DNA of 64,000 nt, taken from assembly GCA_032334055.1 (NCBI GenBank), contig JAUOZS010000001.1, positions 3,806,001-3,870,000 of the forward strand. The letters run 5' to 3'. This DNA comes from Selenomonadales bacterium 4137-cl (GTDB lineage Bacteria; Bacillota; Negativicutes; Sporomusales; UBA7701). This document shows, piece by piece, positions 18,542 through 27,292 of this stretch; position 1 is the stretch's first letter, and every line of letters starts with the position of its first letter. The notes beneath the pieces were generated by a model, which saw nothing but the letters and a program-made list of their open reading frames with translations, was not told the origin of the DNA and did not search any database. A program made the position numbers and the translations under genes.

Positions 18542-19029
18542 TTCTTGAAGGCAACGTCTGGCGCTACGGGGACAACGTCGACACCGATGTCATCATCCCC
18601 GCCCGCTACCTCAACACCGCCGACCCCCAAGCCCTTGCCGCCCACTGCATGGAAGACATCGACCCGACCTTCGCCGGTAAGGTTAAACCGGGCGACATCA
18701 TCGTCGCCGGCCGCAACTTCGGCTGCGGCTCCTCCCGCGAGCACGCCCCCCTCGCCATCAAGACCAGCGGTGTCACCTGCGTCATCGCCGATGGCTTCGC
18801 CCGCATCTTCTACCGCAACGGCATCAACATCGGCCTGCCCCTCGTCGAGCTGGGCGCGGCCGTCGCCGAAATCAAAAACGGCGACCGGATCCGCGTCGAC
18901 CTCGGCGTCGGCAGCATCGAAAACCTGGCCAGCGGCAAAAAATTCGCCATCCAGCCGCTGCCCGGCTTCATCCAGGACATCGCCAAAGCCGGCGGTCTCA
19001 TCAACTACGTCAAGGGGGAAAAGGCGTGA
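18538..19029 (+). CDS. leuD: 3-isopropylmalate dehydratase, small subunit
   Basis: 163 residues, the swivel domain partner of LeuC. The conserved substrate-binding loop reads GRNFGCGSSREHAP. The ATG overlaps the leuC stop (ATGA) and its stop overlaps the leuB start (GTGA), implying translational coupling. The short length again fits the LeuC2/LeuD2 type. Confidence 0.96.
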
Positions 19030-20093
19030 GCAGCAAAAAAATCGCCATCATCCCCGGGGACGGCATCGGCCCCGAGGTGACCGCCGCCGCTCGGGAAATC
19101 CTCACCCTCGCCGCCCGCAAAGCCGGCCTCGACCTCGAATACGCCACCTGCCTGGCCGGCGGTGCGGCCATCGATGCTACCGGCGTGCCCCTGCCCGATG
19201 ACACCCTGGCCGCCGCCAAAACCGCTGACGCCGTTCTTCTCGGCGCGGTTGGCGGGCCGAAATGGGATACCGTCGCCCCCGATATCCGCCCCGAAAAGGC
19301 CATCCTCGGCCTCCGCAAAGCCCTCGGTCTCTACGCCAACCTCCGGCCGGTCAAAGTATCGGCTGCCCTTGCCGCCTACTCCCCCCTCAAGCCCGAAATC
19401 GTCACCGGCACCGACATCCTCATCGTCCGCGAACTCACCGGCGGTATCTACTTCGGGCCGAAATGCGAAAGCGAGACCGCGGACGGCGTCGAACGGGCCT
19501 GGGACACCGAAATATACAGCGTCCCCGAGGTCGCCCGCATCGTCCGTATGGCCTGCAAGGCCGCCAAAGGACGCCGCGGCAGAGTCACCTCCGTCGACAA
19601 AGCCAACGTCCTTGCCTCTTCCCGCCTCTGGCGGCGGGTCGCTTCCGCCATAGCCCAAGAGGAAGGCACCGAACTGAGCCACATGTACGTTGACAACTGC
19701 GCCATGCAGTTAGTCCTCGGCCCCAAAACCTTCGACGTCATCGTCACCGGCAACCTGTTCGGCGACATCCTGAGCGACGAAGCCGCCGTCGTCGCCGGCT
19801 CCATCGGCCTGCTGCCCTCGGCCAGCATCGGCGACGGCCCCGGCCTCTACGAGCCCATCCATGGCTCCGCCCCCGACATCGCCGGCCAGGGCATCGCCAA
19901 CCCCGTCGGTACAATTCTCTCGGCGGCCATGCTTCTCCGCCACTCCCTCAGGGCCGAGGCGCCCGCCGCCGCCGTCGAGCAGGCCGTCGACGCCGTCCTC
20001 GCCGAGGGTTACCGGACCGCCGACCTGTATCGCCCGGGGCTTACCAAAGTTTCGACCGAAGAAATGGGCAAACTGATAATCAAGCAGCTTTAA
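19026..20093 (+). CDS. leuB: 3-isopropylmalate dehydrogenase
   Basis: 355 residues, NAD-dependent oxidative decarboxylation of 3-isopropylmalate. Shows the N-terminal IIPGDGIGPEV, LTGGIYFG, the DKANVL substrate/metal motif and the nucleotide-binding GSAPDIAGQGIANP near the C-terminus. GTG start coupled to the leuD stop by a 4-base overlap. A 57-base gap with AAGGAGGTG leads to ilvB. Confidence 0.97.
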   Translation: MSSKKIAIIPGDGIGPEVTAAAREILTLAARKAGLDLEYATCLAGGAAIDATGVPLPDDTLAAAKTADAVLLGAVGGPKWDTVAPDIRPEKAILGLRKALGLYANLRPVKVSAALAAYSPLKPEIVTGTDILIVRELTGGIYFGPKCESETADGVERAWDTEIYSVPEVARIVRMACKAAKGRRGRVTSVDKANVLASSRLWRRVASAIAQEEGTELSHMYVDNCAMQLVLGPKTFDVIVTGNLFGDILSDEAAVVAGSIGLLPSASIGDGPGLYEPIHGSAPDIAGQGIANPVGTILSAAMLLRHSLRAEAPAAAVEQAVDAVLAEGYRTADLYRPGLTKVSTEEMGKLIIKQL

Positions 20094-20150
20094 CAGGGGT
20101 GCGTGAAAAATCCATCTGCGGCATCCCCATAACGAAGGAGGTGAAGCGGC

Positions 20151-21812
20151 ATGAAAATATCCGGCGCCCAAATCATCGTCGAATGCCTTAAAGAACAAGG
20201 CGTCGACACCGTTTTCGGCTACCCCGGCGGCACAATCCTGCCGCTCTACGACGCCCTTCGCGACTCGCCCGTGCGCCATATCCTCACCGTCCACGAACAG
20301 GGCGCGGCCCACGCCGCCGACGGCTACGCCCGCGCCAGCGGCCGGACCGGGGTATGCATCGCCACCTCGGGACCGGGGGCCACCAACCTCGTCACCGGCC
20401 TTGCGGCCGCCTTCATGGACTCCGTCCCCGTCGTCGCCATCACCGGCCAGGTGCCCATCTCCCTCATCGGCCGCGACGCCTTCCAGGAAGTCGACATCAC
20501 CGGCATAACCATGCCGATAACCAAGCACAACTTCCTCGTCAAGGACGCCGCCAAGCTGGCCGAGACCCTCCGCTACGCCTTTCGCATCGCCGCCTCCGGC
20601 CGCCCCGGCCCAGTGCTCGTCGACGTGCCGCGCGACATCCAGACAGCGGAGGTCTTGTTCGAGCCGGCCGCCGAACCGGCCAAAGTGCCCTTTGCCCTAA
20701 GCGGGGCGGTGCTGACCCGCATCGATGCTGCGGCCGAAGCCATCGGCCGCGCCGAGCGGCCGGTCATCATCGTCGGCGGCGGCGCCGTGGCCGCCGACGC
20801 CTCGGCCGAAGCCGCCGCACTGGCCGAAAAGCTCTCCTGCCCGGTCGTCTGCACCCTCATGGGCCTCGGCGCCATCCCCGCGTCCCATCCGCTCTTCCTC
20901 GGCCTTACCGGCATGCATGGCCATAAACCGGCCAACAACTGCATCCATGACGCCGACCTCATCATCGCCGTTGGCAGCCGGTTCAGCGACCGCGTCACCG
21001 GCGACCGGGCCAAGTACGCCGCCGGCAAAACCCTCATCCACATCGATGTCGACCCGGCGGAAATCGACAAAAACGTCGCCGCCGGCATCGGCCTTACCGG
21101 CGACATGAAAACTATCCTCTCCTTCCTCGCCGCCAGAGTATCAGTAGGCGGCGACACTGAAGCCTGGTGGGAAAAAATCGCCGCCTGGCAAGTCGATTAC
21201 CGCTCAAAGCCCGCCGGAGAGCGCCTCACCGCCCCAGGGCTGTTCGCGGAAATCTCCGCCCAGACGACAGGCCTCGACTGCATCTTCGCCACCGACGTCG
21301 GCCAGCACCAGATGTGGGCCGCCCAGCACCTCAAAATCGAAACCCCGCGCACCTGGCTCACCTCGGGCGGCCTCGGCGCCATGGGTTTCGGCCTACCGGC
21401 CGCCATGGGAGCGCAGGCCGCCTGCCCCGGAAAACGCGTCATCCATATCGCCGGCGACGGCGGCTTCAAAATGACCGGCGCCGAGCTCTACACCATCGCC
21501 GTTCACCGTCTGCCGGTCATCTCCGTCATCGTCAACAACAACGGCCTTGGCATGATCCGCCAGCTTCAACACGCCTTCTTCGACAAACGTTACACCGCCT
21601 GCGAGCTGCCTGCCGTCGACTTTACCGCCTTCGCCGCCGCCTTCGGCATCCCCGCCGCCACCGCCGACACCCCCCGTGAATTCGCCGCCGCCTTTGCGGC
21701 CGCCCTCGCCGCTCCCGGCCCGCGGGTGATCGTCGCCAACATCGCCGCCCAAGACCTCGTAACTCCCATGGTGCCGCCCGGGGCAGCCATCAATGCCTAT
21801 CTCGACATCTGA
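20151..21812 (+). CDS. ilvB: Acetolactate (acetohydroxyacid) synthase large subunit, copy 1
   Basis: ThDP/FAD enzyme that makes acetolactate or acetohydroxybutyrate, first common step of branched-chain synthesis. 553 residues with the ThDP Glu region FGYPGGTILPLYDAL and HEQGAAHAADGYARASG, the central FAD domain (MGLGAIPASHPLFLG), and the ThDP-Mg motif GDGGFKMTGAEL ending in VNNNGLGM. It closes the leucine T-box operon without an adjacent ilvN; the regulatory subunit is the first gene of the next unit. A second large-subunit gene lies at 24.2 kb. A 34-residue micro-ORF follows after 15 bases. Confidence 0.95.
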   Translation: MKISGAQIIVECLKEQGVDTVFGYPGGTILPLYDALRDSPVRHILTVHEQGAAHAADGYARASGRTGVCIATSGPGATNLVTGLAAAFMDSVPVVAITGQVPISLIGRDAFQEVDITGITMPITKHNFLVKDAAKLAETLRYAFRIAASGRPGPVLVDVPRDIQTAEVLFEPAAEPAKVPFALSGAVLTRIDAAAEAIGRAERPVIIVGGGAVAADASAEAAALAEKLSCPVVCTLMGLGAIPASHPLFLGLTGMHGHKPANNCIHDADLIIAVGSRFSDRVTGDRAKYAAGKTLIHIDVDPAEIDKNVAAGIGLTGDMKTILSFLAARVSVGGDTEAWWEKIAAWQVDYRSKPAGERLTAPGLFAEISAQTTGLDCIFATDVGQHQMWAAQHLKIETPRTWLTSGGLGAMGFGLPAAMGAQAACPGKRVIHIAGDGGFKMTGAELYTIAVHRLPVISVIVNNNGLGMIRQLQHAFFDKRYTACELPAVDFTAFAAAFGIPAATADTPREFAAAFAAALAAPGPRVIVANIAAQDLVTPMVPPGAAINAYLDI

Positions 21813-21827
21813 AAGGAGGTGGCCTTA

Positions 21828-21932
21828 GTGACCGTCAGCAACAACCCGTATTCTCCCGCCGACGCCGAAGCCATCCCCGGGATCGACCCGCGGGCGGATG
21901 AAAACCTGCTGCGCCAATCGCTCGGGGCGTAA
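21828..21932 (+). CDS. Micro-ORF of 34 residues, DPxADxNLLR family, copy 1
   Basis: GTG start with a strong AAAGGAGGTGG 7 bases upstream. Its C-terminal half contains PGIDPRADENLLRQSLGA. The micro-ORF after ilvC has GGVDPHADQNLLR, sharing 9 of 10 positions in D-P-x-A-D-x-N-L-L-R apart from the variable sites. It ends the leu operon, 32 bases before the next promoter. It is not rich enough in Leu/Ile/Val codons to be a classic attenuator peptide. Function unknown. Confidence 0.6.
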   Translation: MTVSNNPYSPADAEAIPGIDPRADENLLRQSLGA

Positions 21933-21964
21933 GTAAAAGAAAAAAGGAACTTATTAAAAGTGTA

Positions 21965-22000
21965 TTGACAAAACTCTTGAGTCCGTGGATAATGTATACA
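21965..22000 (+). promoter_or_regulatory. Promoter of ilvNC with overlapping TGTATACA
   Basis: TTGACA (21965-21970), 17 bp, GATAAT (21988-21993), with the palindrome TGTATACA (21993-22000) overlapping the -10, as at leuA. A further TGTATACAG lies just before ilvN, near 22190. Confidence 0.75.
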
Positions 22001-22023
22001 ACATTACAATGACGTGATGTAAG

Positions 22024-22170
22024 GAAGTGCGTCTAGGGTTCCGCCGTTAACACGCGGGTCTGGACCGAGCGGCGCAGAATGCGATAACGCATTACACCGT
22101 GGGTATAAAAGACCCTGCGGGAAGTTTCTTACGAATTAAGTAGGAGACTTTCGCGCAGGCATTTTTATAC
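22024..22170 (+). ncRNA. ykkC-class riboswitch, probable ppGpp-sensing type, with terminator
   Basis: The core blocks of ykkC RNAs are present in order: GTCTAGGGTTCCG (from about 22031), GGTCTGGACCGAGCGG, ACACCGTGGGTATAAAAGAC and GCGGGAAG. A long hairpin follows (CCTGCG 22114-22119 with CGCAGG 22154-22159 and an inner AAGTTTCTTAC/GTAGGAGACTT stem) and ends in ATTTTTAT, a terminator that overlaps the 3' side of the aptamer. ykkC variants bind guanidine, PRPP or ppGpp; those in front of branched-chain amino acid genes are the ppGpp class. Ligand assignment therefore rests on context. Binding should favour read-through into ilvN. Confidence 0.8.
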
Positions 22171-22226
22171 CCATATGTTTTGTATACAGTATCCTGTATG
22201 CTTGTACTTTTAGGAGGAGGTCGACC

Positions 22227-22754
22227 ATGAAACACGTGCTGTCAATACTAGTTTACAATCAGCCGGGCGTGCTGGTCAGGGTCGCAGGGATGTTTTCGCG
22301 GCGGGGCTTCAACATCCACAGCCTGGCCGTCGGCCCGACCCAGGATCCGAGATATTCGCGAATTACCGTGGCGGTGTGCGGTGACAACGGTATCCTCGAC
22401 CAGGTCGTCAAACAGCTCGACAAGCTCGTCGAAGTCGAAGCCATTCAGCTCCTGCCCCCCGAGGCCTCGGTACGGCGGGGGATCGCGATGGTCAAGATTG
22501 CGGCCGGCGGCGACAAGCAGCCCGAAGTCCTCAAACTCGCCGAAGTTTTCCGCGCCAGTATCGTCGACCTGTCCGAGCACACAGCCACGTTTGAAATTAC
22601 CGGCGACGACGACAAAATAGACGCCTTCGTCGACCTGCTCGGCCCCTACGGCATCATCGAATTGGTCCGCACCGGCCTCGCCGGTCTGGCCAGGGGCGCC
22701 AGCAACATCCACCAGTACGAGAGGAGAGAATACTATGAGCAAATTGTATTATGA
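22227..22754 (+). CDS. ilvN: Acetolactate synthase small (regulatory) subunit
   Basis: 175 residues: N-terminal ACT domain beginning VLSILVYNQPGVLVRVAGMFSRRGFNI, the valine-binding regulatory half, then the C-terminal ALS_ss_C domain (ASIVDLSEHTATFEITG). Activates IlvB and confers valine inhibition. AGGAGGAGG precedes the ATG. The 3' end overlaps ilvC by 20 bases in another frame, with both proteins intact, so the two are translationally coupled. Confidence 0.95.
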   Translation: MKHVLSILVYNQPGVLVRVAGMFSRRGFNIHSLAVGPTQDPRYSRITVAVCGDNGILDQVVKQLDKLVEVEAIQLLPPEASVRRGIAMVKIAAGGDKQPEVLKLAEVFRASIVDLSEHTATFEITGDDDKIDAFVDLLGPYGIIELVRTGLAGLARGASNIHQYERREYYEQIVL

Positions 22755-23727
22755 TCTTGACGCCAACTGGGATATGATCAGCAGCAAGAAAATCGCCGTC
22801 ATCGGTTACGGCAGCCAGGGCCACGCCCACGCCCTCAACCTCAAGGAGAGCGGCATCGACGTAACCGTCGGCCTCTATAAAGGCAGCAAATCCTGGCACA
22901 AAGCCGAAAACGACGGCGTCAAGGTCGCCGCCGTGGCCGACGCCGTCAGCGGCGCCGACATCGTTATGATCCTCATCCCCGACGAAAAACAGGGCCAGGT
23001 CTACCGCGACCACATCGCCCCCAACCTCAAAGCCGGCGCCGCCCTCGCCTTCGCCCACGGCTTCAACATCCACTTCAGCCAGGTCGTGCCGCCCGACAAC
23101 ATCGACGTCTTCATGGTCGCCCCCAAAGGCCCCGGCCACCTCGTCCGCCGGATGTACACCGAAGGCAAAGGCGTTCCCTGCCTGATGGCCGTCCACCAGA
23201 ACTTCACCGGCAACGCCCAGGAGCTTGCCCTCGCTTACGCCCGCGGCATCGGCGGCACCCGCGCCGGCGTTCTGGCCACCACCTTCAAGGAAGAAACCGA
23301 AACCGACCTCTTCGGCGAACAGGCCGTCCTCTGCGGCGGCGTCACCGAGCTCATCAAGGCGGGCTTCGAAACGCTCGTTGAAGCGGGCTATCAGCCCGAA
23401 TCGGCCTACTTTGAATGTCTGCACGAAATGAAGCTTATCGTCGACCTCATGTACGAAGGCGGCATCGGCATGATGCGCTACTCCATCAGCGACACCGCCG
23501 AATTCGGCGACTACATGACCGGCAGGCGCATCATTCCCGACGCCACTCGCGCTGAGATGAAGCAAATTCTCGCCGAGATCCAAAACGGTGAATTCGCCAA
23601 AAAGTGGATCCTGGAAAATCAGGCCAATCGTCCAGTGTTCAACGCCATGCGCAGGAGCGAGGCCGAGCACCAGATCGAAAAGGTCGGCCGCGACCTCAGG
23701 GCCATGATGCCCTGGCTCAAGAAATAA
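22735..23727 (+). CDS. ilvC: Ketol-acid reductoisomerase, class I
   Basis: 330 residues, converts acetolactate to dihydroxyisovalerate with NAD(P)H and Mg2+. Rossmann motif GYGSQGHAHALNLKESG (about 26-42), then the knotted domain with the metal-binding ETDLFGEQAVLCGG and C-terminal CLHEMKLIVDL. AGGAGAG lies upstream inside ilvN. A gap of about 47 bases leads to a second DPxADxNLLR micro-ORF. Confidence 0.97.
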   Translation: MSKLYYDLDANWDMISSKKIAVIGYGSQGHAHALNLKESGIDVTVGLYKGSKSWHKAENDGVKVAAVADAVSGADIVMILIPDEKQGQVYRDHIAPNLKAGAALAFAHGFNIHFSQVVPPDNIDVFMVAPKGPGHLVRRMYTEGKGVPCLMAVHQNFTGNAQELALAYARGIGGTRAGVLATTFKEETETDLFGEQAVLCGGVTELIKAGFETLVEAGYQPESAYFECLHEMKLIVDLMYEGGIGMMRYSISDTAEFGDYMTGRRIIPDATRAEMKQILAEIQNGEFAKKWILENQANRPVFNAMRRSEAEHQIEKVGRDLRAMMPWLKK

Positions 23728-23774
23728 CACAACAGCTTACAGACGATATAATTTAACGGCAAGGAGGGATTGGA

Positions 23775-23873
23775 ATGGAACGTTTAGCGCATGTTGGCGG
23801 GATCAGCGACGACCTTGGCGGCGTCGACCCGCACGCGGACCAGAACCTGCTGCGCCTCGCCGGAGTCGTCTAA
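23775..23873 (+). CDS. Micro-ORF of 32 residues, DPxADxNLLR family, copy 2
   Basis: ATG start preceded by AAGGAGGG. Encodes MERLAHVGGISDDLGGVDPH then ADQNLLRLAGVV. The G-[IV]-D-P-x-A-D-x-N-L-L-R block matches the micro-ORF after ilvB copy 1. It ends the ilvNC unit directly upstream of the isoleucine T-box leader. Two related micro-ORFs with strong ribosome sites at the ends of two branched-chain operons argue for a real peptide family. Function unknown. Confidence 0.6.
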   Translation: MERLAHVGGISDDLGGVDPHADQNLLRLAGVV

Positions 23874-23899
23874 GCCTTTAGTCAACGCAATCATAGTGT

Positions 23900-24157
23900 C
23901 GATAAAAGTGATGATCGGGACGGCTATGCGAACAGCAGCCGCCGCAGAGAGCCGGGGTAGGTGAAAGCCCGGCGCGGCTGCCGCATATCGGATCACCCGT
24001 GAGCTCTCCTCCGACGGCTTCGGCCCTAGACGGGAGCGCGACCGCGCGTTACAGCGGAGCCGGCTGATGGGCCGGTGTGAAAAGTAATAAACGATAGGGT
24101 GGTACCGCGGATACCCGCCCCTATCGGCGCCCACGCGCCGATAGGGGTATTTTATTT
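23900..24157 (+). ncRNA. T-box leader, predicted tRNA-Ile specifier, upstream of second ilvB
   Basis: Contains the stem I motif AGAGAGCCGG with its partner GTGAAAGCCCGG. The specifier position reads ATC (23992-23994, Ile), followed by ACCCGTGAG in the usual context. The T-box AGGGTGGTACCGCG is at 24096-24109. The terminator arms CCCCTATCGGCGC/GCGCCGATAGGGG (from 24117 to 24147) are followed by TATTTTATTTT. Isoleucine starvation should turn on the downstream acetolactate synthase gene. Confidence 0.9.
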
Positions 24158-24204
24158 TGGGCTTGGCGCAAGCCGCCGGGCATTATTATGGAGGTGCAGA
24201 CATT

Positions 24205-25869
24205 ATGCAGCTTACCGGCGCTGAAGCTGTCGTTAAATGCCTTGTCGAGGAAGGCGTCGACACCGTGTTCGGCTATCCCGGCGGCCAGATCATGCCGCTT
24301 TACGACGCCCTCTACGACGCGCCCCTCAGACACATCCTCACCGTCCACGAACAGGGAGCGGTCCACGCCGCCGACGGCTACGCCCGCGCCGGCGGCCGGG
24401 TCGGCGTATGCATCGCCACCTCCGGCCCCGGAGCGACCAACCTCGTCACCGGGCTGGCGGCCGCCTACCTCGACTCGGTGCCGCTCGTCGCCATCACCGG
24501 CCAGGTGCCCACCGGCATGCTTGGCCGCGACTCCTTCCAGGAAGTCGACATCACCGGCATCACCATGTCGGTCACCAAGCACAACTTCCTCGTCCGCGAC
24601 GCGGCCCGCATTCCCGAGATCATGCGCCTCGCCTTCCGCATCGCCCGCTCCGGGCGGCCGGGGCCGGTGCTTGTCGACCTGCCGCGCGACGTCCAGCAGG
24701 GCCTGCTGACCTTCTACCCCGCCGAACCTGCGCCTGCCAAGCGCAAGGCCGACGAAGCGCGCACCGAGGAAGCGGTCGGTCGCGCGGCGGCGGCCATCAA
24801 AGCCGCCCGGCGGCCGGTCCTGGTGCTCGGCGGCGGCGTCATCCGCGGCCAGGCCAGCCATGAGGCGGCGTTGCTCGCCGAAAAGCTCGGCCTGCCGGTC
24901 GTCGGCACCCTCATGGGGCTCGGCGCCCTGCCGTCCAACCACCCCCAGTGGCTCGGCCTCACCGGCATGCACGGCCACGTCGCCGCCAACCGCGCCGTCC
25001 ACGAAGCCGACCTCGTCATCGCCGCCGGCAGCCGCTTCAGCGACCGCGTCACCGGCGACCCCAAGCGCTATCCGGCTGGCAAGACCTTCATCCACCTCGA
25101 CATCGACCGCTCGGAAATCGGCAAAAACGTCGCCAGCCATATCGCCCTCATCGGCGAGCTCGGGCCGCTGCTTGCCAGCCTCGCCGCCCGGGCCGCCGCC
25201 GGCGACATCGCCGCCTGGACCGCCGCCGTCGCCGCCTGGCGGGCGGAATACAGAGCCGACTACAGTGCCGAGCGCCTCAACGCCCCCTGGATAATGAACG
25301 AGATCTCCCGCCAGGCCGCCGGCCAGCCGGTCGTCTTCGCTACCGACGTCGGTCAGCACCAAATGTGGGCCGCCCAGCATCTGTCCGTCGACGCGCCTAG
25401 CACCTGGCTCACCTCCGGCGGTCTCGGCTGCATGGGTTTCGGCCTCCCCGCCGCCCTCGGGGCGCAGGTCGCCGCCCCCGGCCACCGCGTCGTCCTTGTA
25501 GCCGGCGACGGCGGCTTCAAGATGACCGGCATGGAGCTCCACACCCTCGCCGCCTACAACCTGCCGGTAATCGCCGTCGTCCTCGACAACCGCTGCCTGG
25601 GCATGGTCCGCCAGTGGCAGCAGCTCTTCTACCGCGAGCGCTACTCGGCCAGTATCGCCCCGCGCGAGCTGGATTTCGCCGCTTTCGCCGAAGTATGCGG
25701 CGTTCCCGGCCGGAAGGTCGCCACCCCGGCCGAATTCACCGCCGCCTTTGCCGCCGCCTGGCAGGCCGGCGGCCCCGCCGTCATCGCCGCTGACATCGCG
25801 ACAAAGGACATAGTCACGCCGATGATCGCGCCCGGCGCGGCCCTCAACGAATTCGTTAATGTAAAATAA
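24205..25869 (+). CDS. ilvB: Acetolactate synthase large subunit, copy 2
   Basis: 554 residues, clearly paralogous to copy 1: FGYPGGQIMPLYDAL, HEQGAVHAADGYARAGG, MGLGALPSNHPQWLG and the ThDP motif GDGGFKMTGMEL. The ATG at 24205 has GGAGGTG 8 bases upstream and gives the family N-terminus MQLTGAEAVVKCL; a longer frame from 24157 starts in the terminator. With its own Ile T-box it can be made separately from copy 1, which sits behind a Leu T-box. No second ilvN is present, so both large subunits may share one regulatory subunit. Confidence 0.94.
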   Translation: MQLTGAEAVVKCLVEEGVDTVFGYPGGQIMPLYDALYDAPLRHILTVHEQGAVHAADGYARAGGRVGVCIATSGPGATNLVTGLAAAYLDSVPLVAITGQVPTGMLGRDSFQEVDITGITMSVTKHNFLVRDAARIPEIMRLAFRIARSGRPGPVLVDLPRDVQQGLLTFYPAEPAPAKRKADEARTEEAVGRAAAAIKAARRPVLVLGGGVIRGQASHEAALLAEKLGLPVVGTLMGLGALPSNHPQWLGLTGMHGHVAANRAVHEADLVIAAGSRFSDRVTGDPKRYPAGKTFIHLDIDRSEIGKNVASHIALIGELGPLLASLAARAAAGDIAAWTAAVAAWRAEYRADYSAERLNAPWIMNEISRQAAGQPVVFATDVGQHQMWAAQHLSVDAPSTWLTSGGLGCMGFGLPAALGAQVAAPGHRVVLVAGDGGFKMTGMELHTLAAYNLPVIAVVLDNRCLGMVRQWQQLFYRERYSASIAPRELDFAAFAEVCGVPGRKVATPAEFTAAFAAAWQAGGPAVIAADIATKDIVTPMIAPGAALNEFVNVK

Positions 25870-26041
25870 GGCGATCGTCGACAAGCGATACTGGTGCGGG
25901 CGCCCAGCGTCCGTGGGCTTCTGAGCGGTCGCGGCGTAATCCGAAAACGACGTGAAAAGCAGAAAAGGGATTTCCTCGTCGGGGGGAAAACATAATATAT
26001 AGAAGAAACCTGTAGAAAAACCCCCGGAAGGTGCCATAGCA

Positions 26042-27292
26042 ATGACCGCGACCAACCGAAACAAAGCAACCGTAACGCTGGGGCTGGTGTCTCTCGGCTT
26101 TATTGTCAGCCATCCCTTCGCCCACACCTTTATCGGCGGCCTGCTCGCCAGCGGCTTCAGCGCCGCCCTGGTCGGCGGTCTTGCCGACTGGTTCGCCGTG
26201 TCCGCCCTCTTCCGGCGTCCCCTCGGCATCCCCTTCCGCACCGAGCTTATCCCCCGCAACCGCGCCCGTATCACCGAAGCCATCATCGCCATGGTTGAAG
26301 ACGAACTCTTAACCCGCGAAAACATCCGCGCCACCGTCGGCCGCTACGATATCGCCGCCCTTGTCGTCCGCTACCTTGCCGATTACGACGGCAAAGCCCG
26401 CATCAGTGAATTTCTCGCCAGAATAAGCGACGACGCCGTAGGACAGATCAACCCTGACAAAACCGGCCGGTTCCTCGCCGACCTTATCCGTGATAACGCC
26501 GGGCAGATAAAGCTCGCCCCGCTGCTTGCCCAGACGGTCGAATGGTCGGTCAGGCACGGCTTCGCCGACCGCCTGGCCGACTTCGTGCTCGGCGAGCTCG
26601 AAGCCCTCATTGCCCAGCCGCAGGTCGGTGAATTGCTGGCCTCCTTCATCGGCGAGGCGCGGCTTGCCTACGAGCGCGACCTCAGGCGCCGCCAGTTCGC
26701 CGGCCAGTTCCTCGAAGGGCTTGGCTTCACACCCGCCGCCATGGCCGCCATCGCCCAGCGGGAGGGCGGCCTGCTGCTGCGCTCCCTTCAAGACCCCGCC
26801 CACCCGTGGCGGGAAAAGCTGCGCCAGTGGGCGCTCACCCTTGCCGCTCGCCTCAAAAGCGACTCCGTCCTGCAAGAAAGGGTCGAGCAAGCCAAGAACG
26901 AATGGCTGGCAGGGCGGACCGACCTGGCCGAGCGCATCGGCGGCGGCGTGGCCATCCTCCTTAAGGCGGCGTCCGGCGACACGGGCCGGGCGGCAATCCG
27001 CCGTTGGCTGACCGCCCGGGTGGACCGCCTGGTGCTTGCCTTCCGGGATGACGCCGGCCAACAGCAGGCGCTCGCCCGGCTCCTCCGCCAGGCGCTCATG
27101 GCGTTCGTCGACACCCACCACTTCCATATCGGCACCATGGTCCGCGAACGTCTCGACCAATATTCGACCACAGCGTTGGTAGATTTCATCGAAAGCCGGG
27201 TCGGCAACGACCTGCAGATGATCCGCATCAACGGCTCGGTCGTGGGAGGACTGGCAGGCATGCTCATCTTCCTGCTGACCCGCTTGTGGTAG
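26042..27292 (+). CDS. DUF445 family membrane protein, first of a pair
   Basis: 416 residues. The N-terminal hydrophobic segment and GGLADWFAVSALFRRPLGIP are the hallmark of DUF445 (YheB-like) proteins. A long helical middle follows, and the C-terminal INGSVVGGLAGMLIFLL gives a second membrane segment. Biochemical function is unknown; some relatives in spore formers are linked to the envelope. The stop overlaps the next DUF445 gene by 7 bases, so the two are probably made together and may form a hetero-oligomer. The 172-bp gap before it shows no clear structure. Confidence 0.85.
   Translation: MTATNRNKATVTLGLVSLGFIVSHPFAHTFIGGLLASGFSAALVGGLADWFAVSALFRRPLGIPFRTELIPRNRARITEAIIAMVEDELLTRENIRATVGRYDIAALVVRYLADYDGKARISEFLARISDDAVGQINPDKTGRFLADLIRDNAGQIKLAPLLAQTVEWSVRHGFADRLADFVLGELEALIAQPQVGELLASFIGEARLAYERDLRRRQFAGQFLEGLGFTPAAMAAIAQREGGLLLRSLQDPAHPWREKLRQWALTLAARLKSDSVLQERVEQAKNEWLAGRTDLAERIGGGVAILLKAASGDTGRAAIRRWLTARVDRLVLAFRDDAGQQQALARLLRQALMAFVDTHHFHIGTMVRERLDQYSTTALVDFIESRVGNDLQMIRINGSVVGGLAGMLIFLLTRLW

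Noticed and set aside
22735..22754. ilvN and ilvC overlap, possible frameshift or fusion
   Set aside because: Both proteins are complete with proper N- and C-termini; a 20-base overlap with an internal ribosome site is ordinary coupling.
24121..26334. A 737-codon open frame on - across ilvB copy 2
   Set aside because: Antisense shadow of a clear acetolactate synthase; Gly/Asp/Val-rich low-complexity translation typical of GC-rich reverse frames.
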